Source of the DNA: a virus
Virus record (IMG/VR): IMGVR_UViG_3300042387_000948
Span: 62,001-126,000 of that record
DNA length: 64,000 bases
Strand: one strand, 5' to 3'
Position numbers and translations under genes: made by a program. Below, piece by piece: positions 20,601-28,152 of this stretch (its first letter is position 1; each line of letters opens with the position of its first letter). A model generated the notes under the pieces. That model was not told where the DNA came from. It did not search any database and was given only the letters and a program-made list of their open reading frames with translations.

Positions 20601-21358
20601 ATCTTATGTTTATACCCCAATGTTATCATAGCTTCATCCATATGCCCATTCATATAATGCTGTAATGCTAGATGTGATTGAGGGTCTGCTATATCAGGTA
20701 TCCCTATACCATTTGGGTCTTTTACTAATTCTTTATGTTTGGATTCAAATAGTATTCGTGAATCGTGTAACATCTCTACACCATTTTCCCACATTGCTCT
20801 ACCCAATACCCAATCATCAATTTGGTAATCCAATGGTTCTTCTACAATTCTCATTTTATCTAATGCAATTTTCATAGAATCTTTGGATACCATATACCCA
20901 CACCCACTTGCTATGTATCCCAATTTAGGTTGTACTTTGAATCTCATAAATCTATGTGGATTCCAACCATCACAAGGATGTACACAACCCATATAATCTA
21001 TCTTACCATAGTCTTGGAAGTTGTGATGCATCATTGTATCGAATCTAATCGGTGCAACAAATGAATCCGAATCAATTCTGAAGTAGTATTCATAATCGGT
21101 TTCTTCCAAAATCCATTTGATAGGTAAACGAATTGATTTATCCCACAATCCCATCTTTGTATCTTCTGCTCTAAAGTAAATGAAATCTCCATCTAACTTC
21201 CATTCAGTTTCTAAATCCGGTTTACCAATTGCAATTAATATATGATACCCTAACTTCTTTAACTCCGGAATCCAAGTCCTATAACACTCCTTCCAATTCT
21301 CATCGTAAGGGGATATCATAGTTCCCGTAACCATTATCATTATCTTATCTTTGTTCAT
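20597..21358 (-). CDS. GT31-like glycosyltransferase
   Basis: 253 aa. YYFRIDSDSFVAP is a DxD metal/donor site, ASGCGYMVSKDSM the Gly-rich acceptor loop, and DDWVLGRAMWENG the (E/D)D-V-x-G motif seen in galactosyltransferase-like enzymes. Donor and acceptor unknown. Overlaps the AAA ATPase gene by 4 nt. Confidence 0.7.
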   Translation of the reverse strand: MNKDKIMIMVTGTMISPYDENWKECYRTWIPELKKLGYHILIAIGKPDLETEWKLDGDFIYFRAEDTKMGLWDKSIRLPIKWILEETDYEYYFRIDSDSFVAPIRFDTMMHHNFQDYGKIDYMGCVHPCDGWNPHRFMRFKVQPKLGYIASGCGYMVSKDSMKIALDKMRIVEEPLDYQIDDWVLGRAMWENGVEMLHDSRILFESKHKELVKDPNGIGIPDIADPQSHLALQHYMNGHMDEAMITLGYKHKI

Positions 21359-22608
21359 CGTCCAAATCCAATCTTTGGTTTCTCATCTTCACTTTTAAAT
21401 TCTTCCTCATCCACATTGTAGATTTCAGTTAGTGTCATTTCTTTTGTTGCGTTCTCTTCCTTACCCAAATGCTTCAACAATGCATTTGCATCATCCATAG
21501 GTAGAGCATCGAACTTATGTTCGGCAATCAATCTACCCTTTCTCAATAGTGCTGAATCAATCTTCGCCTTATCCATATTAAATGTAGCAACTACCTGAAT
21601 CTTTAAGATATCACTTAGGATACCATCGGTAATGTTTAGAATATTAGATACACCATTCGAACCATTGATATTTCTATCCGTAATTACATTCTCCGCATCC
21701 TCAATGAAGAGAACCGAATTAGAATTTTGGATTAAAAATGGTGTCATCTCCGGCGATGTAATAAAATCTGCTAGGTATGGTGGAATGAATAGAACTTGCT
21801 TATCTTTAATTTTTGATGCCAAATACTTTAAGTAGTGGGTCTTACCTCCACCCGGCACTCCGTGCAATAGAACCAATCCCTTACCATTTGGTTCGTTTAG
21901 TTGTTTGATAATCTTTTCGTGGACTGGTTTGAAATCCTTACCATAGTTCAAATCAATATCCAACTTCTGCTTTGGTAACTCAAACGTTTGAGTATCATAT
22001 CCTCTTTGTGTTTGGATAACTAATGCCACATTATTTGCTTCCTGCTTCTTTGATGTAGTTAGAGCAACGATTGAATCCGTTACCTCTTTGTATATACTTT
22101 CAGCAATGTTACCTGTTAGGGAAACATATATTTCGTTCTTACCAATCTTTGCTTTGTTCTTTGGAAAATCTACCAAATAGTCCTGAACTGTTAGAAGTAA
22201 AACACCTCCTTCGGATTCCATCTCATACACTAAAGTAGAAAAGAATTCACCTTTAGTAACATAATCCTTTGTATGCAGTTTGGTAAACTTACTTTTAGAT
22301 ACCCACCCCTGCATTGCAGTTTGAGTTATAGTTAATCCATCACCCACTCTGAAATGTTGTGATATCAATTCACCAGTCTTTTGATGAATGTATGTACCAT
22401 ATGGAAAATCATCCGTATCCGATAATCTATAATATTGAGTTACAATAGATGATGTGGCTGGGTCTTGGTAACGCTTGTATCCATTTGTTCTCCTTCCACT
22501 GGAATTTCTTGCTTCCTCAATTTCAAATACCACCTCTCTATACAATTCTTCACCTAACGCTTCTTTAAGTTCTTCGTTACTTTTAAGCTTAATTCTTTCC
22601 TTTGCCAT
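21355..22608 (-). CDS. AAA+ ATPase, BCS1-like
   Basis: 417 aa. After a ~220-residue N-terminal domain come Walker A (LLHGVPGGGKTHYLK), Walker B (SVLFIEDAEN) and an arginine-finger region ending SALLRKGRLIAEHKFD. The domain order matches BCS1-like AAA proteins, which unfold or translocate proteins. The C-terminal ~40 residues are acidic. Role in the phage unknown. Confidence 0.75.
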   Translation of the reverse strand: MAKERIKLKSNEELKEALGEELYREVVFEIEEARNSSGRRTNGYKRYQDPATSSIVTQYYRLSDTDDFPYGTYIHQKTGELISQHFRVGDGLTITQTAMQGWVSKSKFTKLHTKDYVTKGEFFSTLVYEMESEGGVLLLTVQDYLVDFPKNKAKIGKNEIYVSLTGNIAESIYKEVTDSIVALTTSKKQEANNVALVIQTQRGYDTQTFELPKQKLDIDLNYGKDFKPVHEKIIKQLNEPNGKGLVLLHGVPGGGKTHYLKYLASKIKDKQVLFIPPYLADFITSPEMTPFLIQNSNSVLFIEDAENVITDRNINGSNGVSNILNITDGILSDILKIQVVATFNMDKAKIDSALLRKGRLIAEHKFDALPMDDANALLKHLGKEENATKEMTLTEIYNVDEEEFKSEDEKPKIGFGR

Positions 22609-22611
22609 ATT

Positions 22612-23196
22612 TTATATGTTTGCTAATACCCAATGCATAAATTTTCTATGTCCCTGTCCCCATAAGTGAATTCCATCGCCAGAATCACTTCTATTAATTG
22701 TATCCGTCATAGGAACAATTGTAGCTCCCTTTATATCAGTTACGATTCTCTTTTGTAAATCAATGTATCGATTACGGCATTTTGTTTCAACATCGTTTGG
22801 ATATGATGTTTGTGTTATGACCATTTGTGGATTGTATCCAACTACCACAATAGGTTCTGCTCCCATATACTTTGCCATATTTACCATCTGTTGGATGTTT
22901 TCTATCGTTTCATCTTCTCTAACGCTTGAGAATGAATCATTGATACCACCATAGATGATTACCTTTGTGTATCTATCCGTTTTGTGGGAATATTGTTTCA
23001 GTTGTGATAGCATCCATTTAGTACGTTTTCCACCTTTTGAAATGTTATCGTATTTCATCTGCAACATTCTACCTAATTGATGTTGCCAACCACCACTATA
23101 TGCGGTTAGAGAATCACCAACAAATAGGATTCTCTCTTCTCTTTGTATAAACCCCATAAGGAATACACATAATAGTACTATAAGAATTACTTTCAT
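22612..23196 (-). CDS. Exported SGNH/GDSL hydrolase
   Basis: 194 aa with an N-terminal hydrophobic signal. ILFVGDSLTAY is block I with the nucleophile Ser, IIYGGINDSFS block III (G-x-ND), and GDGIHLWGQGHRKF block V with the Asp-x-x-His pair. The family deacylates lipids or polysaccharides, so it may trim host glycans. Follows the small membrane genes closely. Confidence 0.8.
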   Translation of the reverse strand: MKVILIVLLCVFLMGFIQREERILFVGDSLTAYSGGWQHQLGRMLQMKYDNISKGGKRTKWMLSQLKQYSHKTDRYTKVIIYGGINDSFSSVREDETIENIQQMVNMAKYMGAEPIVVVGYNPQMVITQTSYPNDVETKCRNRYIDLQKRIVTDIKGATIVPMTDTINRSDSGDGIHLWGQGHRKFMHWVLANI

Positions 23197-23375
23197 TTTT
23201 GTAACTTTTTGATTATTGCTTCCTTCTCTTTAATATCGTTTTTTAAATGTATTACACCAACCATCTGAATTGCTATACAAATTAATAAACCTATCAGAAC
23301 CCAAATTAAGGTATTATCCCTATCGAATTTACTTCCGTTTTCTTCCATTTGTCTTATCGTATTTTCTTTTTTCAT
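23193..23375 (-). CDS. Small membrane protein, 60 aa
   Basis: One membrane helix (IWVLIGLLICIAIQMVGVIH) flanked by charged ends and a Lys-rich tail. It may start at 23348 instead, which would reduce overlap with the gene above. No family recognised. Confidence 0.5.
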   Translation of the reverse strand: MKKENTIRQMEENGSKFDRDNTLIWVLIGLLICIAIQMVGVIHLKNDIKEKEAIIKKLQK

Positions 23376-23466
23376 CGAACACCATCCAAAGCATCACACA
23401 AATTAGTACCAAAGATAGTACTCCATAGATTTGTGCTTCTAATATAAATTGTTCTTCAGAAATCAT
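23329..23466 (-). CDS. Small membrane protein, 45 aa
   Basis: MISEEQFILEAQIYGVLSL leads into one membrane helix and ends in a basic tail (GRKRK). The class A -7 box ends 3 nt before the ATG, so the transcript would be leaderless. It overlaps the following gene. Confidence 0.5.
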   Translation of the reverse strand: MISEEQFILEAQIYGVLSLVLICVMLWMVFDEKRKYDKTNGRKRK

Positions 23467-23469
23467 ATA

Positions 23470-23501
23470 CAAATATACAAAAAAGATTTCACTTTTCCAA
23501 A
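23470..23501 (-). promoter_or_regulatory. Class A promoter
   Basis: Minus strand TTTGGAAA, 16-nt spacer, TATATTTG, immediately after a terminator and before the leaderless gene at 23466. Confidence 0.8.
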
Positions 23502-23537
23502 TAAAAAACCTCCTAATTTTTGGTTATTATTAGAAGG
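23502..23537 (-). terminator. Rho-independent terminator
   Basis: 9-bp stem CCTTCTAAT/ATTAGGAGG (one G-U on the minus strand) followed by six T. Ends the gene at 23565-23897. Confidence 0.8.
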
Positions 23538-23564
23538 TCTTACGCACGGCATGCAAGGTTTTTG

Positions 23565-23897
23565 TTATCTAGGTCTTCTTCTTAAAAATCCCGGCTGAAT
23601 GCTGTTCCTTTCTTGTTCTTTTTGCCATCTTCTTACGATTTGCATTCTTCTTCTCTCTCTTAGTTTGTGCCATATTCTCCAACGGTTTAGGTTTCTGATT
23701 TGATTTTCAGTAACCATAAATATAATCAAATTTGCATTACGTTGAATATCGGCCTCTCTTAATTGACGGGATTGCATTGCATCAATAATTGGTTGTGGAT
23801 TTTGTACCCACTTATCAGATGTTGTTGGAAATTGCGGTGTCTGTCCCCATACCCCAACACTCACTAACAAACACATTACCACTAATAATTTTTTCAT
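23565..23897 (-). CDS. Exported basic protein, 110 aa
   Basis: Signal peptide MKKLLVVMCLLVSVGVWGQ (a second ATG lies two codons upstream). The mature protein is rich in Arg, Gln and Trp (IWHKLRERRRMQIVRRWQ) and ends RRRPR. Periplasmic or outer-membrane location is likely. No family recognised. Ends at a terminator. Confidence 0.65.
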   Translation of the reverse strand: MKKLLVVMCLLVSVGVWGQTPQFPTTSDKWVQNPQPIIDAMQSRQLREADIQRNANLIIFMVTENQIRNLNRWRIWHKLRERRRMQIVRRWQKEQERNSIQPGFLRRRPR

Positions 23898-23930
23898 AAT
23901 CATTTTGTTTAAGTTTATTAATAACTATCC

Positions 23931-24137
23931 TTACCTACCACCAATCCAATCATCCCAACTCTTTTTTGAGACAAATTCCCCATTTCTATCCACATTAACG
24001 GAAATTAACTTAACCATATACACAAATGGCCAAAGAACAAACCAACATATTAGAGATACTACAACCGATATCGATAGGATTAGAACCAACATTCCAACTA
24101 CCACTTTAATCAATAACCATTTGAATAACTTTTTCAT
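23931..24137 (-). CDS. Small membrane protein, 68 aa
   Basis: Two closely spaced hydrophobic stretches (VVVGMLVLILSISVVV and LICWFVLWPFVYMV) and a short polar tail with KKSWDDWIGGR. Overlaps the superoxide dismutase gene by 4 nt. No family recognised. Confidence 0.6.
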   Translation of the reverse strand: MKKLFKWLLIKVVVGMLVLILSISVVVSLICWFVLWPFVYMVKLISVNVDRNGEFVSKKSWDDWIGGR

Positions 24138-24784
24138 CCTTCGTAATTTTTTTGGGCTTTATCCCAATCCAAGCACTCAAAAAATGAATCTATCCACCCG
24201 CTCCTATTACTCTTATGTTTTAGGTAATACGAATGTTCCCACAAATCGCATCCTATGATTGGTATGTATTGGTTATTAGGAAACATTAAAGGATTGTCTT
24301 GATTTTGGGTTGTTATTATGGATAACTCTCCTCCATTATCCTTCACTAACCAAACCCAACCTGAACCAAATCTTTTTAGACCTTCCTCTCTAAACTTCTC
24401 TATAAAGGATTCCATACTTCCCCATTTTTTACCAATAGAAAGAGATAGATTTCCTTTGGGTGTGGTTTTATTAGGAGTCAATAACCTAAAGAAGAAATTG
24501 TGATTCCATATCCCACCCCCATTATTGCGGATTCCACTCTCATACGAACGGATATCACCTAATACTTCCTCCAGAGACCTTTGAGAAGCCGGTGTTCCAT
24601 CGATTAGAGAATTGTAGGTTTCCACATACTTCTTCAGATGCTTTGTGTGATGTTCCCTCATTGTCTCCTCATCGATGATGGGTTCTAAGGCATTATACTC
24701 GTAAGGTAGTGGTATTAAGTGTTGAGCGGAATTCTTTCCGTGTATCTCAACTAAATCCTTAAAACTCATCATTCCGCTTTCCAT
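24134..24784 (-). CDS. Fe/Mn superoxide dismutase
   Basis: 216 aa. All four metal ligands are in place: EHHTKH, WNHNFF, then Asp and His in GCDLWEHSYYLKH. FGSGWVWLVKDNGG is the family's GSGW core. It dismutates superoxide to H2O2 and O2. No signal peptide, so cytoplasmic, though packaging in the virion is possible. Metal preference is not resolved. The first few residues overlap the gene above, and a start a few codons later is possible. Confidence 0.9.
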   Translation of the reverse strand: MESGMMSFKDLVEIHGKNSAQHLIPLPYEYNALEPIIDEETMREHHTKHLKKYVETYNSLIDGTPASQRSLEEVLGDIRSYESGIRNNGGGIWNHNFFFRLLTPNKTTPKGNLSLSIGKKWGSMESFIEKFREEGLKRFGSGWVWLVKDNGGELSIITTQNQDNPLMFPNNQYIPIIGCDLWEHSYYLKHKSNRSGWIDSFFECLDWDKAQKNYEG

Positions 24785-25068
24785 TGGGTTTCCAAAGAAT
24801 TATATATGTTTTCGTATTCTTGAGCTCCTAAAGGATTGTACTCTCTAAAGGTTTCTCTCACTTTAACGTATTTACTCAACTCCATTCGGTTGTTGATTAG
24901 TTCTACGTTTTGATTGTTTACCAACGTTTGTAAGGAATCCACCTGCTTTGCGGTATGTGTCCCCTCTAATTTTGCTAATCGTTCGTTACGTTTTCCATCT
25001 TGCCACACTACGATGAACATCAATCCTGCCATTACGAACGGCATTAAGTAATCGGTTACTTTCTCCAT
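24769..25068 (-). CDS. Membrane-anchored coiled-coil protein, 99 aa
   Basis: N-terminal membrane helix (LMPFVMAGLMFIVVW), then a charged helix (SLQTLVNNQNVELINNRMELS). The layout resembles small spanin- or holin-partner proteins, but no lysis gene is recognised beside it. Overlaps the dismutase gene by 16 nt. Confidence 0.55.
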   Translation of the reverse strand: MEKVTDYLMPFVMAGLMFIVVWQDGKRNERLAKLEGTHTAKQVDSLQTLVNNQNVELINNRMELSKYVKVRETFREYNPLGAQEYENIYNSLETQWKAE

Positions 25069-25151
25069 TATCTAAAATTTTTGTAGTATTCATACATACC
25101 CATCCCAAATGCGATGAAAGAGGCATATATCTTTATCATTAATATTTTCAT
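25068..25151 (-). CDS. Tiny protein, 27 aa
   Basis: MKILMIKIYASFIAFGMGM... ends TAATG, overlapping the start of the gene at 24769-25068, typical coupling here. Hydrophobic centre. A TATATTTATAT motif lies 48 nt upstream. Confidence 0.45.
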   Translation of the reverse strand: MKILMIKIYASFIAFGMGMYEYYKNFR

Positions 25152-25199
25152 ATACATCAACTAACCCCCCACCCAACCGAGTGGCTTTGTAGCTTGTAC

Positions 25200-25210
25200 A
25201 TATAAATATA
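25200..25210 (-). promoter_or_regulatory. Class C promoter motif
   Basis: TATATTTATAT on the minus strand, upstream of the 27-aa, coiled-coil and dismutase genes. Confidence 0.45.
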
Positions 25211-25262
25211 GTACTATCAAAAATTTTTTCCTTTCGACTCATCCCCCAAAGGGATTCGTTCG

Positions 25263-25451
25263 TTAATCTCCGAATAAGTTTACTGATACGAATTTCGAAC
25301 CACCTCTATCATTATTAACCCATAGTGTTAATTCACCTGTTTTAGGATTGAACATTTTCTTATTTGATGGCGTTGCTTCGTGCTGAATGGATTGTGAAAG
25401 AATCAAATCATTTAGCCTTCTTAGGTCTTCCTCTTGTCTTTCTTCGAACAT
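25263..25451 (-). CDS. Hypothetical protein, 62 aa
   Basis: Charged N-terminal helix (MFEERQEEDLRRLNDLIL) and a small beta C-terminus. Overlaps the upstream gene by 44 nt, more than its neighbours, so the start is uncertain. No family recognised. Confidence 0.45.
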   Translation of the reverse strand: MFEERQEEDLRRLNDLILSQSIQHEATPSNKKMFNPKTGELTLWVNNDRGGSKFVSVNLFGD

Positions 25452-25776
25452 CTTCTTTAGGTCTATTAATGTATTCGGTTAATAATTTGATTCGATGGCA
25501 CATTTCGTATTCTTCAAACTCCAATGCCCATTCCATCAATTTACCAATCCCGTCCATTACATCTTCTTTCTTCAACTTACAATCTAATACCGTCCTACCT
25601 CTAGGTTGTATGATATTGATTCGGATAACTTCTATGGTATCCAAATTTTTGTATATTAGTTCTTCGGAAGCAGAAAGCGTTTCGGCAACCATTAAAGCAC
25701 GATTGTCCTTCATAAAACTTTCCACCTCCGAAGAGGGGATACTTAACTCCATTACCTGGCGTTCTTCATCCTCCAT
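25408..25776 (-). CDS. Hypothetical protein with AT-hook-like tail, 122 aa
   Basis: Helical acidic body (VESFMKDNRALMVAETLS...) and a basic end RRKTRGRPKKAK. RGRPKK fits the AT-hook core (RGRP) that binds the minor groove of AT-rich DNA. A DNA-associated role is plausible but not shown. Confidence 0.6.
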   Translation of the reverse strand: MEDEERQVMELSIPSSEVESFMKDNRALMVAETLSASEELIYKNLDTIEVIRINIIQPRGRTVLDCKLKKEDVMDGIGKLMEWALEFEEYEMCHRIKLLTEYINRPKEDVRRKTRGRPKKAK

Positions 25777-25779
25777 ATA

Positions 25780-26055
25780 TTAATAAATAGGTAATACACT
25801 TAAAATACACTCATATAAACCTTCGTTGGAATTTTGGTATGGTTTGATACCCACAATCTTCCAATTCATTTTCTCAAAGTGTAACTTACCACCAACAGTG
25901 TAGCAAGGTCCTCCTTCGAAATCAAATAGAGTTGTACTTCCATCCCTACCTTTGGATTGACGTACCATTTGTGATTCACCCATAACTCTCAACCTTTGAA
26001 AGTCCACTCTTTGAATTGAACGGTCTAAGCCGTATCTACTTTTTACAATTTCCAT
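25780..26055 (-). CDS. Hypothetical protein, 91 aa
   Basis: Basic N-terminal half (GLDRSIQRVDFQRLRVM) and beta-rich C-terminal half ending LSVLPIY. No family recognised. 3 nt from the next gene. Confidence 0.6.
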   Translation of the reverse strand: MEIVKSRYGLDRSIQRVDFQRLRVMGESQMVRQSKGRDGSTTLFDFEGGPCYTVGGKLHFEKMNWKIVGIKPYQNSNEGLYECILSVLPIY

Positions 26056-26083
26056 TGTTGTTTTGGTTTGGTTAATAAATAAA

Positions 26084-26575
26084 TTAAAATAAGCGTTCTA
26101 GTCCTTTTGTTGAAGCTCGTTTAAGTTTGATTGCCATCTCACTTTTGGTCATCACTTCTTTGACCTGTTTTTTGTACCACCAATAAATATCTTCGGTTGT
26201 GCCTTTTCCTCTTTTTCTCTCCATTGCCTTCTCCCACAAATCCTTTTCAAATTCTTTCTTCAGTTCACCCTGCAACTTCCATAGGATTTTTTGCTCCTGC
26301 GAACCTGCTTCCAACATCAACTTTACGGCTTTAATTCTCTTCATTCTTCCCGCCTCCAATGCTTCGTAAATGCGGTTCTTTTCATCCGTTCCTTTATAGT
26401 TCTTATATGTTAGGTCATACGTTCGTTGTGCTTCAGCTTTGGTATCTTCAGCCTCCTTAAACATATACGAATACTCAAAGTCTCCGTTACGGATTTTAAG
26501 TAATAGAGGAGCATCTTCATTTAATGGCTTATTGGGTCTACCCTTTGTGTACCATCTATATTTGTTATATCCCAT
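26084..26575 (-). CDS. Basic helical hypothetical protein, 163 aa
   Basis: Lys/Arg-rich, long helices (KAEAQRTYDLTYKNYKG, LQGELKKEFEKDLWEKAM). May bind nucleic acid. No recognised domain. Its ATG overlaps the previous stop by 1 nt. Confidence 0.6.
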   Translation of the reverse strand: MGYNKYRWYTKGRPNKPLNEDAPLLLKIRNGDFEYSYMFKEAEDTKAEAQRTYDLTYKNYKGTDEKNRIYEALEAGRMKRIKAVKLMLEAGSQEQKILWKLQGELKKEFEKDLWEKAMERKRGKGTTEDIYWWYKKQVKEVMTKSEMAIKLKRASTKGLERLF

Positions 26576-26958
26576 TATTGTACGATTTCAATTCTAACTG
26601 AACCATCTTCATTAAACCAACCCTTTAATCTATAAGGTCTATTATCCGCATCTGATGCCGATTCCAAGTATCCTTCGATATGTGGTGCATCACCATGTCC
26701 ATTCTTTTGATGGGTTCTGAATGATAATTGTGTTTCATAAATTTTACCATTATCAATTCCAAATTCATCATTTTCTGATTGGATTAGTTTTCGAAACCCC
26801 TTAACAACCATATGTCCAGCTGCACGTAACTCACCAACTTTACGAATGTACATATCCTGCACATTGGAATCTTTTGCTTTCAAAGACATTCGGTTTTTCC
26901 GAAGTTGTTTAACCTTGTCTTTGGAATAAGTTGCTCTACCTAAACCTTTTACTTTCAT
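26575..26958 (-). CDS. Basic hypothetical protein, 127 aa
   Basis: MKVKGLGRATYSKDKVKQL begins a basic N-terminal region, and the second half looks beta-rich (IEGYLESASDADNRPYRLKG). First gene after a class A promoter. Function unknown. Confidence 0.6.
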   Translation of the reverse strand: MKVKGLGRATYSKDKVKQLRKNRMSLKAKDSNVQDMYIRKVGELRAAGHMVVKGFRKLIQSENDEFGIDNGKIYETQLSFRTHQKNGHGDAPHIEGYLESASDADNRPYRLKGWFNEDGSVRIEIVQ

Positions 26959-26987
26959 CGTTTATGATTTTATGATTTTATGTTTTA

Positions 26988-27019
26988 CAAATATACAAAA
27001 AAGATTCCGTAATTCCTAC
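26988..27019 (-). promoter_or_regulatory. Class A promoter (weaker match)
   Basis: Minus strand GTAGGAAT, 16-nt spacer, TATATTTG. It overlaps the stop of the 42-aa gene. Confidence 0.6.
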
Positions 27020-27144
27020 GATTTGTTTGAAATGATTTTCTTTTGAGCCTCCGTTAGCATTTTCTTAGGAGCTTCCTTTTCTTTTTGTTCTGGTAGATTG
27101 TAGTTCTTAACTAACTTCTCCATCCAATCATCTTGCTTTGCCAT
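27016..27144 (-). CDS. Small charged protein, 42 aa
   Basis: MAKQDDWMEKLVKNYNLPEQ..., Lys/Glu rich, stop TAG at 27016. Its start overlaps the FolE stop by 1 nt (TAATG). No family recognised. Confidence 0.55.
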   Translation of the reverse strand: MAKQDDWMEKLVKNYNLPEQKEKEAPKKMLTEAQKKIISNKS

Positions 27145-27776
27145 TAACTTAAATTGTTTTTAGTGATAGCGTGCATAAACTCTTCTCTAACTAAGTTGTT
27201 CTTTTCTAAGAATGCTCCGCTGAATTTATTTGTTGTCATCATTGAATCTGGATGTTGGATACCTCTCATACCACAACATAAGTGATGCCCACTAATTGAA
27301 ACTGCCACATCATCGCACTCTAACTTATCAGTTACGAATTTGTGGATTTGTGCAGTAAGTGATTCCTGCATTTGAGGTCTACGAGAGAACCAATCTACGA
27401 TACGATTTAATTTAGATAGTCCAATCACCTTACTCTTTGGAATATAAGCAATTGCTGCGTATCCGTAAAATGGTAGGTTGTGATGTGCACACATTGAGTT
27501 TACCTTAATGCCTGTTTGGATTACAATACCATCGTAACTATCCTCATTTGGGAATGTGGTAATACAGGGTGCTTCACTCATACTACCTCTAACCAAGTCA
27601 TCAACCCAAGCCTTTGCTACCCGCTTTGGAGTATCAATCGTTTGTGGGTCTTTGGTGTAATCAAAACCCAATGCCTTTAGAAACTCACCATAGTAATGGG
27701 ATGCGTTAAACAACATCGTTTCCTTTTCTTCGGGAGTTACTATCTGATTTTCGTTTGCTTTACTTAACATTCTCAT
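27144..27776 (-). CDS. folE: GTP cyclohydrolase I
   Basis: About 210 aa. SMCAHHNLPFYG holds the zinc Cys and the active-site His pair, GLSKLNRIVDWFSRRPQMQE is the family signature, and HHLCCGMRGI supplies the last zinc Cys. It converts GTP to 7,8-dihydroneopterin triphosphate, feeding folate or, via QueD/E/C, 7-deazaguanine bases used by some phages to protect DNA. None of those partner genes is in the window. The GTG at 27809 is less likely than the ATG at 27776 (or 27770). Confidence 0.93.
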   Translation of the reverse strand: MRMLSKANENQIVTPEEKETMLFNASHYYGEFLKALGFDYTKDPQTIDTPKRVAKAWVDDLVRGSMSEAPCITTFPNEDSYDGIVIQTGIKVNSMCAHHNLPFYGYAAIAYIPKSKVIGLSKLNRIVDWFSRRPQMQESLTAQIHKFVTDKLECDDVAVSISGHHLCCGMRGIQHPDSMMTTNKFSGAFLEKNNLVREEFMHAITKNNLS

Positions 27777-27966
27777 ATGCTTTTGGTGATGGTAAACCAC
27801 TGTACTCACAATGTAGTTCTTCCGATTGTTGGTTATCGGTATTTAACTTCTCCTCTAATGAATTTACTTTCACCAAAGACGTAACTGCTACTCTAAATGC
27901 TACCATCGATATTCCAATGATTGAACCAACTACTAAAATAGCCAAAAAAAATACTAATATTTCCAT
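27760..27966 (-). CDS. Small membrane protein, 68 aa
   Basis: N-terminal membrane helix (ILVFFLAILVVGSIIGISM) and a polar tail. Overlaps the start of folE by 17 nt. No family recognised. Confidence 0.55.
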   Translation of the reverse strand: MEILVFFLAILVVGSIIGISMVAFRVAVTSLVKVNSLEEKLNTDNQQSEELHCEYSGLPSPKAYENVK

Positions 27967-27987
27967 GTGTTTTTATTTAGATTTATA

Positions 27988-28071
27988 TTACATAGTTGCA
28001 CACTTCAATACTAAAAAGCATAAAGCGAATCCAACTATAAAAAGTACTAATGGTGTTTTAATTTCTTTCAT
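27988..28071 (-). CDS. Tiny membrane protein, 27 aa
   Basis: MKEIKTPLVLFIVGFALCF..., a single hydrophobic helix with a basic N-terminus. Lies between a terminator and the 68-aa membrane gene. Tentative because of its size. Confidence 0.4.
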   Translation of the reverse strand: MKEIKTPLVLFIVGFALCFLVLKCATM

Positions 28072-28094
28072 AATTTTTTAATATTTTGGGTTAA

Positions 28095-28125
28095 TAAGAA
28101 AGGTGGGAGGAATGAACCCCCCACC
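28095..28125 (-). terminator. Probable terminator after the CobS-like gene
   Basis: 9-bp stem GGTGGGGGG/CCTCCCACC (one G-U only on the minus strand), then TTTCTT. The G-U pair supports minus-strand transcription. Confidence 0.6.
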
Positions 28126-28152
28126 TGTTTGGTATGGCTAACCCCCCAACCA

